A stretch of 64,000 nucleotides of DNA, taken from assembly GCA_000024525.1 (NCBI GenBank), contig CP001769.1, positions 7,783,001 through 7,847,000 on the forward strand, written 5' to 3'. Below are positions 60,808-64,000 of the stretch, in pieces. The position numbers were made by a program, and so were the translations under genes. Position 1 is the stretch's first letter. Each line of letters opens with the position of its first letter. Origin of the DNA: Spirosoma linguale DSM 74. GTDB taxonomy: Bacteria; Bacteroidota; Bacteroidia; Cytophagales; Spirosomataceae. A model generated the notes under the pieces. That model ran no database searches. It had not been told where the DNA came from and saw only the letters and a list, made by a program, of their open reading frames with translations.

Positions 60808-63800
60808 ATGAGTTTTGATTTGTTTAAACCTAATGATGCCATGGTTAACCAAAAATTGATTCAATCCATATCTCTATGGCTATTCTGTTGGCTGATAGCT
60901 GGCTTTGTTTATGCACAACCGATGACGGAACGGGGCATGAAAGGCTTGACTACAGGCGATGGAGCTGCCTCATTTAATCATGTCTGGGCATTGTCGGTAG
61001 GCGTGTCGAAATACGCAGCTTCCAGCTATAGTACATTAAACTTTGCGGATGATGACGCGATTTGGTTCGACAAATTTATTCGGCGGGCCTATGGCCAGAA
61101 AGCCGTAAAAAAAGATGCGTTTCAACTGCTGACAAACGAAAACGCCACGGCACCAAATTTCAATAAATGGCTTTCTGGGCTTAAAGAAGCCCAGAAGGGT
61201 GATCTGGTCGTTTTATATTTTGCAGGGCACGGTTTTCTTAAATCGATTGAAAATAAGCCTCATTGCTACCTTTTGTTCCATAAAACTGAAGAAGGGAATG
61301 AAGGGGCGCCCGGCGACGACAACTGTTACCTGAGCCAGCTTTTAGAAACAACATTGACTGAACTGGCTGCCAGAGGAGTGAAGGTTTTATGTATTCTGGA
61401 TGCCTGCCACTCAGGAACAGCTCAGATCAGTACGCCTGTAAGTGCCATTACCGGGCAGAATTTTCTAACCCTACTCGCTTGTGGCAAAGATCAGACTTCG
61501 ATTGAAGATAAATCCTTCGGGGGAGGACATGGAGCCTTTACGTGGTTTGTTGTCCGTGGACTAGCTGGCGAAGCTGATAGCGATCAAAATGGTATTGTGC
61601 AGTTAGAGGAACTGGAAATTTATGTGAAATCGAAGCTTTTGGAAACCGGACGCGTATTTAAACATGACCAGAATCCTCTGTTTCCGAATGGCTCGTCCTT
61701 TGCTTTCGCAGCCAATCTGGCTCTTTTTCAGGAATTTCGGCAAGGGTCGATTGCTCCAAACGCTGAGCAAACAGCTGGTCTAACCGCCGAACAGCAGCAA
61801 ATCTATAAGAACTTACAGGCGGCCTTACAGGCTAAACAGCTTGTCAAACCCGCAGGGCGGAGTGTTCGGGATTATTTTGCGGTTCTAGCAAGAGATGCTA
61901 CGAACAAAGATTTACTAGCACCGATTGCCCGCGAATGGATGGTTGCTTTCGAAATCCCGGCTCAAACACTAATTGATCGGTACTACGACGGTAAATTAGA
62001 GAACTCAGAGCGGTATGCAGAAGCGGCCGGATTACTGGCAGAGTCGCTTAAATATCCACAATTTATTGCCGCAAACCGGCTGAACGAACTCACAGCCCGG
62101 CAGGCCTTTCTACGGGCTTATGCCTTCTTCTGCCAATACCTGGAAAATAAACAGACGTTGGATGAATCGGAGCGAAATAACCGATTCAGAGGGTTAATAA
62201 GTGATTTGGAGTCAGCTGCTGGCTTATCGCAGGCACCCGCGTACATCTATAATGTAATCGGTTTGTTCTGGCACGAACTCAATGATAAAGAGAAGGCCGA
62301 ACAGTATTATCACAGGGCCCGGGAACTGGCGCCTACCTGGGCTATTCCCATTAATAACTTAGCGGGCCTGATCGAAGATTCCCGACAGCGAATCAATCAA
62401 TATGAGCAGGCGAAAGGGTTTTATGTAGCCTTAATGAACATTGTTAGAGAGTACAAAACCCTAAAAGAGTACGACAAAGCCAGGGAGTATCTGCAAAAGG
62501 CCTTAAAGAGTGCCGCCAATGATTCAGCAAAAGTGGCCGATATCTATAAGCAGTATGGCTTAATTTATCAGGAAGAGGGAGAAAGCAATTCGGCTAATTA
62601 TGATAAAGCCATTGAGTCGTATCAGAAAGCGGCTCAATGGGCTCGCTCGAATCGGTCCATCCGACAAGGGCTCGATCTGGAACTAACCCGCCTGTACCTA
62701 CAAATGAAGGCCTATGACAAAGCCGCAGAGACGTTTGATCGTTACATTGAACAGGAAGAACAGATTGTGACTCGCCAGTACAATGAGCTGTATCGCCATT
62801 ACCGATCCCTACTAACTGAACAACGCGGGGAGTATTTTTATCGGATAGGTTATTGTTACGAAAAAGGGTATGGCGTCGCCCGGAGTGATGCGGAAGCCCG
62901 GCGCTGGTATCAGTTTGCCGCTAATATGAATTTTAACATGGCTGTAGCTAAATTAACCCATCTTTATACAGCGGTAGGTGCAAATGATGCCTTGAAACGT
63001 CTGAGAAAAAATCAGGAAAAAGGATACTTGAGTTGCACTGCATCTTGCCGAAAAACCGATGGCACTTTAGCTACATTTACGGTTTACCTGCATGATTTTG
63101 TGGCTAATTCGAAAAATCCGGTGAGCGAGGAGCAGGATAGGATTCAGCAGGCTTTCGGAGCTAAAATATCTGAGGACGCACTCAGTGCTTTCCTGAAAGT
63201 CTATGAGTTAGCACAGAAACATAATGTTTCATTTCAGGATTTAATGAAGTTCGTAATTAATGAAAATGAAAAGAGTCAGGTAAAAGTTGCTGAAGGTAAA
63301 GCCTTCGAATTTGCGAAAGCAGAGCAGCCGGACAGTGTGATGCGGTACATGAGAAAGGCGGTTTTAGGCCTGGACATCGACCTTTCCAGTGAGGTTAAAT
63401 CGTCGCAAAAATTACTTGATTCATTACGGGCAGGAACCAGCCGGCCAGGGCTGTTTTATTATGCGCTGGGATACCTTTATGAAAACAAAACCAGCGGTCG
63501 GGAATGGGGTGGGAAAGCCGAAAAATGGTATAACTATGCCTTTCAGACAGGTTATGCCCCCGCTTATTTTCCGCTGATGAAGCATTATAAGGCCCTGTCT
63601 ATGACGTCGTTTACTACTTGGCTTACCGATAACTATAACAGGGGAGTAGAAGCCAAACAGGTCAAATGCACACTCGAAAACGGTAAGGAGCAATGGTATC
63701 CGCTGTATCTGGTAGACTTCCCGGCTAATCCATCTAATCCGATTGCCGACGAAGCTAGTCGATTGAAAGACGTATATGGAGCTAAGGTAGCAACCAAGCT

Positions 63801-64000
63801 AGCCAGTGCCTTCAAAACCATTTATGAGACAGCCCAGCGCGAAAGGCGTTCGTTTATCGAGCAGTGTCGGCTTAGCCTGAATATAACACCTGAGCGGGAG
63901 AAGAAGGCCAGCTCAGCTGCCGAGCAGCATGCCCGTCGGGGAGATGAGTTATATGAAGAGCGGAAATATGCCGATGCGGTTGGCCCGTACCAACAAGCTG
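60808..64000 (+). CDS. Exported caspase (C14) with long TPR/Sel1-like region, partial (runs off right edge)
   Basis: The frame stays open from the ATG at 60808 (or 60841, which gives a cleaner signal peptide MVNQKLIQSISLWLFCWLIA) to the end of the window, at least 1064 codons. A caspase domain at about 48-315 has NHVWALSVGVSKYAASSYST, His 141 in LVVLYFAGHGF and Cys 200 in ILDACHSGTA, the textbook motif. Next come many TPR- and Sel1-like helices (EKAEQYYHRARELAPTWAIP, EYFYRIGYCYEKGYGVARSD, LFYYALGYLYEN), and at the edge a new repeat begins (HARRGDELYEERKYADAVGP). It starts 16 bp after the previous stop, so it belongs to the cluster. Confidence 0.9.
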   Translation, partial: MSFDLFKPNDAMVNQKLIQSISLWLFCWLIAGFVYAQPMTERGMKGLTTGDGAASFNHVWALSVGVSKYAASSYSTLNFADDDAIWFDKFIRRAYGQKAVKKDAFQLLTNENATAPNFNKWLSGLKEAQKGDLVVLYFAGHGFLKSIENKPHCYLLFHKTEEGNEGAPGDDNCYLSQLLETTLTELAARGVKVLCILDACHSGTAQISTPVSAITGQNFLTLLACGKDQTSIEDKSFGGGHGAFTWFVVRGLAGEADSDQNGIVQLEELEIYVKSKLLETGRVFKHDQNPLFPNGSSFAFAANLALFQEFRQGSIAPNAEQTAGLTAEQQQIYKNLQAALQAKQLVKPAGRSVRDYFAVLARDATNKDLLAPIAREWMVAFEIPAQTLIDRYYDGKLENSERYAEAAGLLAESLKYPQFIAANRLNELTARQAFLRAYAFFCQYLENKQTLDESERNNRFRGLISDLESAAGLSQAPAYIYNVIGLFWHELNDKEKAEQYYHRARELAPTWAIPINNLAGLIEDSRQRINQYEQAKGFYVALMNIVREYKTLKEYDKAREYLQKALKSAANDSAKVADIYKQYGLIYQEEGESNSANYDKAIESYQKAAQWARSNRSIRQGLDLELTRLYLQMKAYDKAAETFDRYIEQEEQIVTRQYNELYRHYRSLLTEQRGEYFYRIGYCYEKGYGVARSDAEARRWYQFAANMNFNMAVAKLTHLYTAVGANDALKRLRKNQEKGYLSCTASCRKTDGTLATFTVYLHDFVANSKNPVSEEQDRIQQAFGAKISEDALSAFLKVYELAQKHNVSFQDLMKFVINENEKSQVKVAEGKAFEFAKAEQPDSVMRYMRKAVLGLDIDLSSEVKSSQKLLDSLRAGTSRPGLFYYALGYLYENKTSGREWGGKAEKWYNYAFQTGYAPAYFPLMKHYKALSMTSFTTWLTDNYNRGVEAKQVKCTLENGKEQWYPLYLVDFPANPSNPIADEASRLKDVYGAKVATKLASAFKTIYETAQRERRSFIEQCRLSLNITPEREKKASSAAEQHARRGDELYEERKYADAVGPYQQA

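Overview
The window looks like a chromosomal segment of a Bacteroidota bacterium of the order Cytophagales, most like Spirosoma and its relatives. The support is two SusC/SusD pairs, a one-piece hybrid two-component regulator (HTCS), several LytTR regulators, a PorT-like protein next to ubiE, TAnnTTTG-type promoter boxes, and many palindromic intergenic repeats. No phage, IS element or CRISPR array was seen.

Layout. 1-2.6 kb (minus): a LytTR response regulator followed by two tandem membrane histidine kinases; the first has lost about 100 residues between its H box and N box, and the second runs off the left edge. 2.6-4.2 kb: an AT-rich stretch with one weak small ORF. 4.2-8.2 kb: small beta-barrel proteins, an exported alpha/beta hydrolase and a 7TMR-DISM/LytTR sensor. 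8.4-23.2 kb: a polysaccharide utilisation locus (susC-susD-GH43-GH78, with GH16 and a DUF1080 protein upstream) facing a 1419-residue HTCS. 23.2-29.4 kb: a coiled-coil exported protein with a DyP peroxidase, then a TPR histidine kinase and a NarL-type regulator. A 32-bp element with a dyad stands before the kinase gene and again before a small lipoprotein gene. 30.2-33.0 kb: a TetR regulator with matching palindromes before itself and before a three-gene operon. 33.3-41.4 kb: two small membrane proteins, a repeat cluster, and a second PUL (susC-susD-GH116). 42-49.4 kb: tRNA-Val, a PorT-like protein, UbiE, an M19 dipeptidase, an ABA4-like protein, a Gfo/Idh/MocA oxidoreductase and a GH53 galactanase.

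50.3-64.0 kb is the most unusual part. Ten closely spaced plus-strand genes (one a truncated duplicate, the last cut by the window edge) nearly all begin with signal peptides. They encode four caspase-like (C14) proteases of two types, an M48 HEXXH metalloprotease with an added N-terminal region, a DUF4384 protein and several unrecognised exported proteins. At least one shares a roughly 90-residue module with the C-terminus of the first caspase. I read this as an envelope-located multi-protease system. I know no described system with this composition, but I could not search.

Themes: glycan capture and breakdown (two PULs plus a lone GH53), dense signal transduction (three full or partial kinases, one HTCS, three LytTR or NarL regulators, one TetR), and an exported protease operon. 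Functions are inferred from motifs read by eye; no database search was possible.
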